Assembly (NCBI RefSeq): GCF_963855985.1
Contig: NC_087099.1
Coordinates: forward strand, 14,910,001-14,974,000
Direction of reading: 5' to 3'
Source: Ostrinia nubilalis
Lineage: Eukaryota > Arthropoda > Insecta > Lepidoptera > Crambidae
DNA length: 64,000 nucleotides
Both the position numbers and the translations under genes were made by a program. Shown piece after piece: positions 44,401-56,000 of the stretch. The stretch's first letter is position 1, and the number at the start of each line of letters is the position of its first letter. The notes below the pieces were generated by a model. The model was not told the origin of the DNA. It did no database searches and worked only from the letters and a program-made list of their open reading frames with translations.

Positions 44401-47400
44401 TCAAATTATACCATTTCGATGTAAAATTTCGTCGCAAAGGGAACGATCGGTACGATATTTTTTGAAGTTTTAATATACAAATGGTTTTTAAGATGCATAG
44501 TTAACAGTGTATATTTAATACTATAGAAATCATATTTATTATACAGTTTTATTAATAATATTTATATTATGCAGCCAGTTATTGAGCTGTATTTTACCTC
44601 ATCAGGATTTAAGTGTAATAGAATAGTAGTAGAAGAAAAATATTGTCGTTGTGCCCTTTGCGACCGTATTTGTCCCTAGCTTTTAGGTGTTAGGTTAGAA
44701 TCGAGCACAGGGTATTGTGGTTCTATTTTAACGGAAGCGTTATAAACTCGAGTAGTAATGATTCACATCATCCGAAATAGCAGATGGTTGCATAATACTA
44801 CCCCAATACCCGCAAAGTGTAACATAGTTTCCATCTAAAACTGTCTTTAAAATATAAGATTTTTGACCGGGTTTTATCTCTTTAGTTGTATCTTTGAAGT
44901 CTAAATATTCTTGTAACAGTAGGTGATGTATCAAATCCGTATGAGTGTTAAATGTACTGTACATCTATCTATGGCGGAAATACTGTGCTTTTACAGTAAT
45001 TTTACTTTTAAAATCAAATTTAGTGCCACATTTTATGGTATTTTTTAGAAATAGGATGTATGTGTATTTAAAAAGCACTTGTGAGTGGCATGTAAGTTCA
45101 AATCACATCATATCGGTGTCTAAAATATAAATAAAAAATAATAAAAAAATACAAAAAAATATGTCCAAACCCGGTCGATGTTGCGTATAGTAATCTAAAT
45201 TTCTTTTAATTGAAACATAATATTTTAGCGCTTCTAAAATGCATAATAAATCTATGGAACGTATATTTTAAATGTATGACGAATATTTTCTTAATTGCAA
45301 AATTTGGTACATGTAAATAGATTTTTTTCTCGAAATTATCCTTGCCATCAAAATTACAGGTTGGTAATCAATATCAGTAGTAGAAAACGAATGTAAACAA
45401 ATGCATTTTGGAGTGATCTAGAAATTAACCTAACGGCCTAAAGTTATGCTAAAAACCATGTTTGCGGTGTGGGAAGGCGCAGGAGACCTAAATCACTGAT
45501 GGTCTAAGATCTTAAGGAGATCATTTTGGAATCCCAGTGATCAAACAATGTAGACACCGCTTTATTTCATAAGAAATATGGACGAATTTGCATAATTATA
45601 ATGTTTGAAATGACGACCGAAAAGACGATTGTTAGGTTTTAGGCAGCTGCTAGATGGGAAGGATAATTTACCAGCTTTCGCTTCAATGTTTGAAATGAAT
45701 TGTATACTTTTAAGAAAACGTATTTTTGTGCGTCATGCTTCTAATTATTGTAAATAGAAATTGCTGTTAAACGTTTCCTCATTCGAGTATTTCTGGAATA
45801 TTTTTTTTAAAGTAAGTCTTTGTTTTATAAACATATTTATTGTATTACAACTCGCCCAAAGTAATGAGTTTGGAAACCGAAACTGCTGCTCTCACTCTCA
45901 CAGTATAACGCGTGAGCGAGAGGCGCCTTTTTGATTTCAAGTCTCAATATCCTTGTAACCAGTGACGGCGTGGTCTCCCATGTCGAAATAATTATAATGT
46001 TTCCACCCGAGTGCTTACTGCGGGTTCTTTTCATGTTAAAAGTAAAGGACGCACAACTGTCCTGTCAACAGTAAACAGTGATAGGTTTGTAATTAATTAC
46101 ATTGGGATCATGCGACCTTTTTAAAAATCGCTTGAAAACAAATGACTGCGATGGGGATAGATGTTTTGTAATTTATCGCCAGGCAGCGCCACCACGAATC
46201 CTACTCAAACTTGTCAGATTAGAAAAGAGACTACGCACTAAGCATCAGAAAGCAGTCTTCCTAGAAAGGACACAGAATATCTCTTGGGGGACTGCTTGCT
46301 TATTATTGCCTATTAATGGATACGTAATTTGATAGCTTTTTTTATATTTATAAGCTCAGTTATATACTAATTGTATTAAATACCGAACTACCTCCACATG
46401 CCTCCATGGGTAACAGTAATTACTTATAGTTTTTGTTATAATACAACTTTACAGTTTACACGTTATATACCTATATTTTGTACGTTACTTATTATAAAGC
46501 AGATATTTGTAAGGGAAGTAGGTTTTACATATAAGATATTACGAATAAAAATAATATGTATGCATGTTACGTTCCGTTCTAAGTAGAATGCCACTCAAAT
46601 CTGATTGTGTTACATGATCTTTAAACAATACGATATATTACTATGTGAATGTATTTTGGTGGTTTTAATTCACACCTTTCCTTCCCAAGAGAGTAAGTTA
46701 AAAAGTCGTTAGGTTAGGAACATTGTTAACTTATAAGGATGATAAGGATAAAAATAAAATTCCAAAAATGAGGTAAGTATCATTTATTACCATCAAATTA
46801 GGTACCTTACAACTAATTATATTTATTTAACTAAACTGGCTTTTATCATGAAATGGATGGCGATTAACTACAGTGTTTAGAGTAGTCAAATGAAACAACA
46901 CACGTCAAATAAACAAAATACAGAATTATTTTAAAACCCAATACATAAATTAAATAATTAATAGATGATTATCGTCACGCAATTCTCCGAAGGGTCTACA
47001 GGTACTCGAAAGTTCAAAAAATAAATACATGGGTAATGGGTATATAAAATAATTCAACAGAATCTTAACATGTGATGTAATTCATTATACAGACTACAAT
47101 AATTCTAATAAACCTGTTACAAAAAATCTTTTCTAAACGTGAAATATTTGAAGCTAAATACATACTTAATTATAAAGTTACAATAAAATTGCTTAGGACA
47201 CGTTTCTCCACGCCAAGTATTACATTACATTGGGTATTGCTCTCGTTCTCAAGGAAACATGCTTTTGATCCTCATTAACATAAAGCTAGGGGAGTGGAAG
47301 TTTCGTGGGATCTACAACATTAAACAATACAAAGTCTTAGAATGTTCGGAAGTATTATCTAGAGGAAGCCAGCTAAACCTACCGATTAACATGGATTGGT

Positions 47401-48783
47401 ATAACAACCGATACGATCCTTTTTTGTAAAAATTACTCTCCTTAGCCGAAATTTTTCTATGAATCCCGCTTATCCATAGTTTGACTAGACGTAAAAAATT
47501 GTGACATACGCACAGGTATGCCCGCAGTTTTACTCAGAAGCGATGTGACATTTCCTTTACTATAATATAATTATGAAAAATATACAAATTGTATTTATAT
47601 GGTAACCTTAAAAACTACGATTGTGGTGTGAAATATTTACAATGAAATGTGCGGGCGACATTTTACTTGGTTATTTCAGCGAGAAACATTCAATTTTCTC
47701 AACTGAAATGGTATGTAGTAAAATGCGAAGTTTTTTTGCTGTATGGTTTGATAAGATTCAAATTGTTGGTGATTTATTGACTTTATTGTACTAATGTTTT
47801 GTCACTTGACACGGTAGAAGCTTTCGTTTCCCGAACACCTTCAATATTTGGCGATTCAAGCTTAGCTGTGCTGTGGTTTTTGAAAACGCGTCTGTTAAAA
47901 TGGTCTTTGAATTCAGCTTTAAAAATATATTATTACATATACATCTGAGAAATAGTAAAATACTTCGATAAAAAGCATGGCTTCATTGCAATGAGCCAGA
48001 GGAATATTGTGTAGACATCGATATTATAATTTCAATATAGAAAGATAACAAAACCGCTCCACCCAACTAGTTCATTAGTGAGATTATAATATGGTGGCGT
48101 CGACAATATCCCTGTAACACCTTATCTCATAATAGTCATCCTACATTAAAGTGTACAATTTAATTATTTTTGTATTATAATTATATAATTGCACTAAGCA
48201 ATGGCTGGTTATTTCTCACCTACAAGGAGCACTGACGCCATCCGCAGTTCAGTTTGTAAAATACATCAAACATAATTTTATCACTAAACAATCAGTAGGT
48301 GTATAAAAATAATATTATGCCGGCTTCGTTAAATGTGATAAGTCTTTATATCATATTCTAAGAAAAACTAAAAATTGCAGTCAATAAACGATTACGTACT
48401 TTAGTTGTAGGTACAAATATATAATTTTTAGTCCCTATATGAATAAATGCAACAAATATACAATAAAACTACTATAAAATAAAATCATAAGGAATCACTA
48501 ACATGGTTTCACAATAAACATTCTTCAAACAAATAATAGCGAACAATCTGTAAACTTTTCATGGAAATTACAAAATAATCAGCATCACAAATCAACTGTT
48601 AATTGCTCAATCATCCGTTTTACATCATCAACAAGAATTACGTTTCAGCGTGCGAAGACATCAGTCAATCATCGTATTTTATAGGATACAACATTGCGAA
48701 AGTTAAATTCGATAGATCACTTCATGCTGAAGTCCATCAGAATATTGCATCATAAAAAATCACTTGCCGTCAGAATATAACGT

Positions 48784-51700
48784 TTACGAATTTACTTGGC
48801 CGTTCACTTGTTTCCTGGCGAATACCCGCGTATTCGCCGGCTTTTTAGCAGCGCTTGTGCCAGGGGCAGGGGTGCGGGCGGGTGTTGCTTTGGGCCTCAA
48901 GCTAGGGATTTGCGACACGCGGATGCCGATCGCAGACTTCTGTTTCTGGGCGCTCGCCACCGCGCTCTGCTTAGGCTGCCCTTCAAAAGTGGAGCTTCGG
49001 ATCAGCTTCGGCGTCTCCGGCTTGTCGCTCTCGATCCACACCCGCTTATCGGGCTTACTCGGCTGCTTCTTAGTTTGCTCCACTCTCTTCCACAAACTTG
49101 CGATCTTACTCTCCACGTCTTTGGTGTTCGTCTTCGACGACTGAACCGAGTTGACGCTCGACGTGCTCCCCTGCCGCGAGCTCCTCGACGCGAGGGTGAC
49201 GGTTTTGCCGCTGTCGTTGCTCTGGAGGCTGTGGTTCGACGGGGAGCTCTTCATGGGAGTTTCCGCGGGCCTCTTGGCGGTGGCTTTGGGCGCCGGCTTG
49301 CTCGGAGCGGCTTTCGCCACCGGCCGCGAGAACCGATTCAACTGCGGCAGGCGAGACGGGGAGGTGTTGGAAGCGGTCGGCTTGGTCGGAGATGTCGCCT
49401 TCCCGTACTGAGGCCCTGTGCTCTTTTTGTCCGGAACGGGCAAGTCCTTGGGCGGCACCGAGCTCTCCTCCTTGGTGAAGGTCCCCTGCCGTTCCAGCGG
49501 CAGAGGCTTGGCCGGCGTCGACAGCGGAACGGACACGGGCTTCTGTTGAGCTATTTTGGTCGGCGATCTGTTCGGTATAGATTTCTTCGGGGAAGTGTTA
49601 GCGCTCGGAGTTCTGGAGGCAGTGGGCGTTCTGTTCGGTATTTTGGCACTAGGATGAGCTTTGACGTTGGTGGCCGTCTTTGGAGGTGTGATATTCTTTG
49701 GAGTGGGTTTGGAAGGAGTCGCTGTGGCCGGTTTCTTCGCGGCTGGAGTGTTTCGTCGGTAGGGGGACACGTACATCGCTTTCTTTCTGCCCCTGATAGC
49801 TTTGGGAGCTTCGTCCTTTTCTAAAGATTCGTTGCTATCTAAGCTCTCGTCCCTTCTCGAGCTAGGCTTGATGATCTTGGGTTTGGGCCGCGACATGCCC
49901 GACTCCTGGTCCGACTCCGAATGGGCTCGGTCTTCGGAGTTGCTGTCGCCTTCGTAACTGGCGAAGTCGCTGCTGCTCGGATGCTGATTCTTCTCGGCTT
50001 GCGCTTGCATAGTGCGCCTGTACGATGCGGTCATTTCTATATTTTTCAAATTGTTAACTACGCACATGTCTACCGCTGCCGGGCTTTCGATCACTGGCAA
50101 ATAGTTTCTGAAGCTCTTCGTGTAGGTTTGCATCTGGGTGGAGTTCAGTTCGAAGTCGTCCTCGTTGTGGCCGCTGTCCGCGTCCCTCGAGAACACGTCA
50201 TCGTCTCTCTGCCTCTCATCCAGAATCTGCTGATGATTCAACTCGTTGGACGACAGGCTGTCGTAGCCAGTGGTTGTTTCTAGATTTTCGAAATTAGCGT
50301 CTTTTGTGACAAACGTTGGAGACGGCGGAATGTCTTCACTGAGAGTTCTAGTTCTAAATCTTTCTGCATCTTCTATGCGCTTCTGTTTCATGGTCTTTTT
50401 GGCAGCTAGCCTTTGCTTCAGACTCTCGATGTGCGGGTCGGGTGTTTTAATTTGCGACGTTTCAGCGATTATGCTCTGAATATTAACGGTTTGAGTCTGG
50501 TACCTAGCTCTGTCCTCTAATCTCCTCTGCTTCGCACTAATTTTCCTCTTTGATTTAGAATCAGAACACGCAGTGACGTACTCCTCAGATCTGTCACTTT
50601 CCGACTTGGTCCAAGTCACGAAGTCTTCTTCAACTTCCAGAACTATATCACTTTCCGTCACGGTATCCGTAATAGTGTAAGTTTGGTACCTATCTTTAGA
50701 GTGGTATCTCTTTTCTTTTGGTGTCAGGTAGTGCGGGTCTCTTTGCCTCTTCGGCGTTGATTCGACACTGCTGATGTCTGAAGGCAAAGGCGTGCAGTTT
50801 TCGGACCCCGAAGGGATATCTGTTACAACGTTTAAGGTATTCGAGATGCAGTCGTCGTAAACTTGCTGAGCGGTAGTCGGCTCTAGTTCTATCGTAGACT
50901 CAGCCATTTCGTCAAATAGCGATGGAGGGTTGACTTTATCTAAGTCCTGAAAGATTGCGTAAGGGTTGCAAAGAGGGAAGTCTTGTATTGGCTGCTTCAA
51001 GTCAAACACGACGGGTGTTTTCTCCCTCATCTCAGCCACTTCTGATACTATGCTAGACACTGACACCATACTGCCTTCCATGTCAATGTTTTCCATTTCC
51101 GAAGGAGGTTTTACGTTGTCTAGGAAGCTGACAGGATTGCTATCTAAATGTTCGGAGCTGCTTTGATGCATGGAATTACTCAATGCGCGTTTGACCATGA
51201 ATGCTACAGGGAGGGACTTCTTGCGACTTTTTTGAGACTTTTTGGTGTTCGGAGCTGTTTCCTCCCATTGTCCTGAAGCGCTTAGGGATAAGAGACTGCC
51301 CAAGTTGGATGGAGGTCTAACGTTGTCCAGGTCCAGTGACGTCAACGACGTGACACTGTTTTCCATGCCGTATTGCGAGCACTTTAACTGGGCGGCGAGT
51401 CTGGCTGCCTCTTTTTCTATGGCCGAGGATATGATCGAGTCAAACCTGTGTTCGCCATCATCGACTAGCGACGCGAAGCTCGGCTCAGCCACGTCATCGA
51501 GCGTGATCCTTGTCGAATCCTCAACTTCAGTATGCTCTCCACCCAACTTCTCAGTCAAATCTGGTCGCGAGAGTGAGATGTTGACTACTTCACTCTTCTC
51601 CAAAAGGTCTGGTAGAGTATTGTTGACATCCACAACTTCACTCCGAATAGATGATATCAGGTGCACTGAACCACTGATCGTAGGGAAGGTGACATCATCA

Positions 51701-53095
51701 GGGCACGTGTCATCGTTCCACGTGTCTGCGGCACTTTTGTCTTCTGGTTTCGGCAGTTTGCTCCCTGCTCCTATATCGACCCACTCTGGTTCGTGCTTCT
51801 TTTTCCTGGTTAGGGTTCCCGTGTCGATAGGTTTAGGGGATCCGGGTTCGCTCCAAGATCCATCTGTGACGTCGGCATAGGACTCATTGGATCTATCCAG
51901 ATCGTCTCCCGGGAGAGATTCTAGGGTGGTGTTCGCGGATCTTGGGGCCAGGCACTCGTTGGATCCCCGGGAAGCAGACAGTGGGTCTATGGACGGGGCG
52001 AGCGAACTCTTCGATGGACCAGTTTCTTCTAACATTTTGAGCAAATCTGCTGCGTCTTCTATTTGACTTGTTTTAGAAATTGGACTCGTATCGGTGACGT
52101 TTATTGTGAAATTATCATCGTGGCTAATGTTGTACTGGAAAGGTTGGACGCGGTTTTGTGGCTTGGAAGATTGTGTTGCGTTTTCTTCTTCGGTTATTTG
52201 CAGGATACTGTGGTAGGCGTCGGAGTGTATTTTGAACGTTTCTTCTGCGTTCCTAACGTGAGTGCTCTGCGACATGTTGTTATCGAACAGACGGTATTCA
52301 TTTGTTTCTGCGTCGTCAGCTGTGTGGTGTTCGTCAGCCGAGTCATCGACGTCTAGCACGAGTGCAGCGTCTAGATCCAGAGCAGCATCGTCCCATTCCG
52401 TGTCCATATTCACAGGAGCTTCCGTTGCAACTGAGGCGACAAAGTTTTCTGATTCGGCGGTTTCCAATCCAACTACGTGATCACCGTTGGACGTTCCATC
52501 TGGGTTAAAGTTCTCACCGTTTTCCACATCACCTGTGCCGAATTCTGTCTCTGGATCTTCATCGTTGTCCTCAATTCTGGCCGTGACTGCATCCGGAGCT
52601 CGGTGTTGTTCTGAGTCGCCGGGTGCTGAGTCAGTCCCTAGAGAGAGCGGATCGGGACCTTGATCTTGTCCGGCTGAGTCATCCGGTGCTTCAGGGTCCT
52701 GTTCATCAGTCCCTAGAGAGTGTACGTCAGTCCCTAGAGAGTGTACGTCAGTCCCTAGAGAGTGTACGTCAGTCCCTAGAGAGAGCGCATCGGGACCCGG
52801 AGCTCGATCTTGTCCGGCTGAGTCATCATCCCGTACTTCAGGGTCCTGTTCATCAGTCCCTAGAGAGTGTACGTCAGTCCCTAGAGAGGTTGTGGTCTGA
52901 CCTGTGTCACAGCCAGGTGTGGCGCGCGCGGGGGCGCCGCGGCCTGCGCGCGCGCGGGGCGCAGACGGCGGGGCCCCGTTTTTTGGCGGCGGGGCGGGGC
53001 CGGGGGCGGGGCGCGCGGGGGCGTGGCGCGCGGGGCCCGCCGCCGCGCCGCGCTCGATCACGTCGCGGAGGAGAGCCCGGTCGGCTGAGGCTCGC
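48784..53095 (-). CDS. APC: Terminal exon of the APC homologue (basic domain, SxIP)
   Basis: 1437 codons in one exon; acceptor CTCCAG just above 53095, first base completing an Arg codon from 54962. The 5' part (to about 52600) is acidic and low-complexity, with SLGTDVH repeats. The middle holds recurrent blocks that look like one another: KEKRYHSKDRYQTYTITDTV, KQRRLEDRARYQTQTVNIQS and KQKRIEDAERFRTRTLSEDI. The last 400 residues are rich in Ser, Pro, Lys and Arg (TPKNITPPKT, SPTKIAQQKP), with ERQGTFTKEE, similar to the vertebrate APC basic region. IASLWKRVEQTKK and VWIESDKPETPKL precede the C-terminus. SQIP at 48904-48915, in a basic/Ser-Pro context, fits the EB1-binding SxIP rule. The opposite strand is also open for long stretches, which I treat as a composition effect. 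Confidence 0.88.
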
Positions 53096-56000
53096 CTGGA
53101 GACGAAAATGTATTATTTATTATTATTGGTTTTTGGGCCTTCATTTGAGCCAGCTCGACCAGGTTTGATCTATTGTGGCAGCCCTTGTGTTTAGAGTTCA
53201 CTGCTTAGTCCCGTAATTACATAAATGAGTAATCTTTAGCTCGCTTTTAGCATAGGCGCAGACCACCAACTTTTAGTAGGCCGATAGTTGGGCTCGATTC
53301 TACTTTGCGCACTTTCATCTTGTCTCATACTGATTAACGCCCCGACCTCACTATCGGCCAACTAAAAGTCGGTGACATAGCCTGACGGACTAGCGAGCTG
53401 AAGTGGCAACAGGCAGGGCACATGGTGCGCAGAATTGACGACCGATGGGGCAGCGAGGTTTTTTGACACACTCAAAATCTCGTTGACGTTTAGAAATCAT
53501 CCTATTGAAAAACAGTGCTTAATCCGTATTAACAAGGGTCATTTCGATAGAACGATTACTCGATAGGATCGCAACTCAGCGATTTGTTGTCGTTGTAGTT
53601 TTGTTACGTGAATAAGGCTACTGGAGTGGATTGGAAAATCCATCCACCCGCAAAGTGACCGACGACCTCATAAAAGTAGCGGGAAGAAACTGCATGCATG
53701 CCGCTACCAACCGGACCATGTGGAAATCATTGGGGGAGGCCTATGTTCAGTCAGTAGCCGTCCTGAGGCTGAAATAATGATGATGATGATGATCTTTAGA
53801 TGTTTTGTACTATGTCATGAAGTCCGAAATTAAGCAAAGCTATGGGTACTAGTTAACGGATAAACATACTTTTTATTTACATAAACACTCAGACCAATAC
53901 ATACAATCAAATATGCTCGTGCCCATAAATGTTTCAATTTTGCGGCGTTCGAACTTTTGGCATAACATTCGTCATCACTAGGCTAGACGGCCGACAATCT
54001 AGTCTGATAAACGAAAAAAAAACATGACGTGGTTTTCTTATTACTTTGAACAATAATGCTTTGACTTAAAGTGCATAAAATGGCGAGCTTCATACATACC
54101 TGTCGCGTTCAAAACATTACGTATGGTTCTCAAATTACTTTGAACCATATCGCTTCGACTTAAAGTGCATAAAGTGGCGAGCTTCATACATACCTGTCGC
54201 GTTCAAAACATGACGTATGGTTCTCAAATTACTTTGAACCATATCGCTTCGACTTAAAGTGCATAAAGTGGTGAGCTTCATACATACCTTTCGCGTTCAA
54301 AACATGACGTATGGTTCTCAAATAGTCCATAAAGTGCTGAGCTTCATACATAACTGTCGCATTCAAAACATGACGTATGGTTCTTAAATTACTTTGAACC
54401 GTATCACTTGGACTTAAAGTCCATAAAGTGGCTCGCTTCATACATACCCGTCGCGTTCAAAACATGACGTATGGTTCTCAAATTACTTTGAACCATAATG
54501 CTTGGACTAAAAGTCCATAAAGTAAAACTCATTTATTTCTGTAAATAGGCTTAAAAAAAGCACTTTTACAAATCCCAGTATTAACCCTACCACTGCTTCA
54601 GGACAATAAATGGGCCAGTGCTGAGAAGAAGCAGCTCAAGAAACTCAGTCACTATTGTCAGCCTCTTACTCAAAGGTTTACATGCTTTAAAATGTGCAGT
54701 TATAAATATTTATGCGAGCTAGGCAGTAACGCATCCCAAACATTTTTATCAATCATCGATGTAGTGTTTGTATCTACGTACTAGATAGATACAATACGCT
54801 GTCTCACGTACACAAGTGATAGGCAGTCACGTGACGTCGTTACGAGTGGGACGAGTCAGTCGTACGGCAGACGCCGGCGAGTACGGACGTGCCGCAGTGA
54901 GACGCTAGCCAGTGTGCACATTTAGGTACACTACAAGCGACTTTATAGTAGTATCACATACCTGTCGCGCTCGTGGTCGCGGTGTCTCGCTAGCCGCGGG
55001 CGCGGCGGACGGCGCTCGGCGCTGCGCGGCCGGCCGCGCCGCATTCCCGCGCGTACGCAGCGTTCGAACACCTGACAACAAGTAAATTGTGCTGTAATGT
55101 TTGTGATATAACGTCTATTATGCATTGATAAGGCGAAAAATAAATCAGCAGGACCTGTAGGCCTAAGATGCGCGCCGCGATAAGCAGTTATCACGCCATT
55201 TTATCGATTTTTCCCATACATTTTGACGTCGATAAAAGTTATCACGGCGTGCATCTTAGGCCTACTGGAGCGAGATCAAACGCAAAGCTCAAGACCGAAC
55301 GCGATGGAGAACTATTGTGGAAGCCCTCTGCCCCATCTAGGGGACATAGGACCTTAAGTCAAGTAAGTCAAGGTGAAAATTGTTCATGGTCTGTTGCGGT
55401 ACACTGTATTCAGTAACAAAACTCACCCGTTGTGAGCGCTACTTATGCAGAAATTATTCCAAAAATATTTGGGAAACGCATTTTGGAATATGATGAAATA
55501 TCCACCACTCGTCAATGAACAGGAAGTTGCAAATTAAGTAGTTGCAGAGCAAGGAATCCTAACTCCGCGTATAGAAAAATTTGTTCCGCTCCACTTTCTA
55601 GCTCCGCGTTTATGGACAAACACAATTCTTAGCTCCGCTTCAGACAGAGAGTCAAAATCATTGGGGGAGGCCTAAGTTCAGCAGCGGACGTCCTATGGCT
55701 GAAATGATGATGATGAGATAGATTAGGCAGCCCTTAGCGAGCTGCCAGATTCCGCACCGAACGCTCAGGGTATTTGCACCTAATAATGGCTACTTACCTC
55801 CTTATCAGTAGATCCAAAGGAATCATTGCTCAGTGAGCTAAGAGACCCGTCTCGTGGTTGCGCAGGGCGGCGCGCGCGCTCCGGTAGTCCAGCCTGTACT
55901 GTTTCTTCGAACAGTTACCATTCCATGGAATCGATGTACTAGACTGAGGCTACGTATTCAAGAGAAGCAGAGCGAGGAAATTATGACGCGCTCGTACTCA

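Larger units (their letters stand above)
38644..48783. other. Ten-kb AT-rich region without supported genes
   Basis: It begins with the zinc-finger 3' UTR (AATAAA at 38871) and ends with what must be the APC 3' UTR on the minus strand (first minus-strand AATAAA candidates near 47771 and 47782, about 1 kb past the stop). Between lie an inverted repeat at 39438-39657 and the TTTGGCAAA-rich element at 40665-41480. Several ORFs of 60-95 codons exist on both strands, but none has recognisable motifs, coding-like composition or neighbouring splice signals that I can support. Confidence 0.5.

Noticed and set aside
44740..44964. Minus-strand ORF of 74 codons
   Set aside because: Looks compositionally a little protein-like but has no family motif and no neighbouring exon; treated as chance within the 10-kb gene-free stretch.
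48796..49824. Long plus-strand ORF (342 codons) opposite the APC terminal exon
   Set aside because: It is the reverse complement of a GC-rich, Ser/Pro/Arg-rich coding exon, has no motifs, and sits where APC homology is clear on the minus strand. Similar antisense frames recur along this exon.
54229..54441. Minus-strand ORF with internal repeats
   Set aside because: It merely translates the 94-bp tandem repeat; unit length is not a multiple of three and copies contain deletions.
55798..55938. Fifth extra APC exon copy as a usable cassette
   Set aside because: The frame set by its donor contains TAA shortly after the acceptor, so it could only act as a stop-containing exon.
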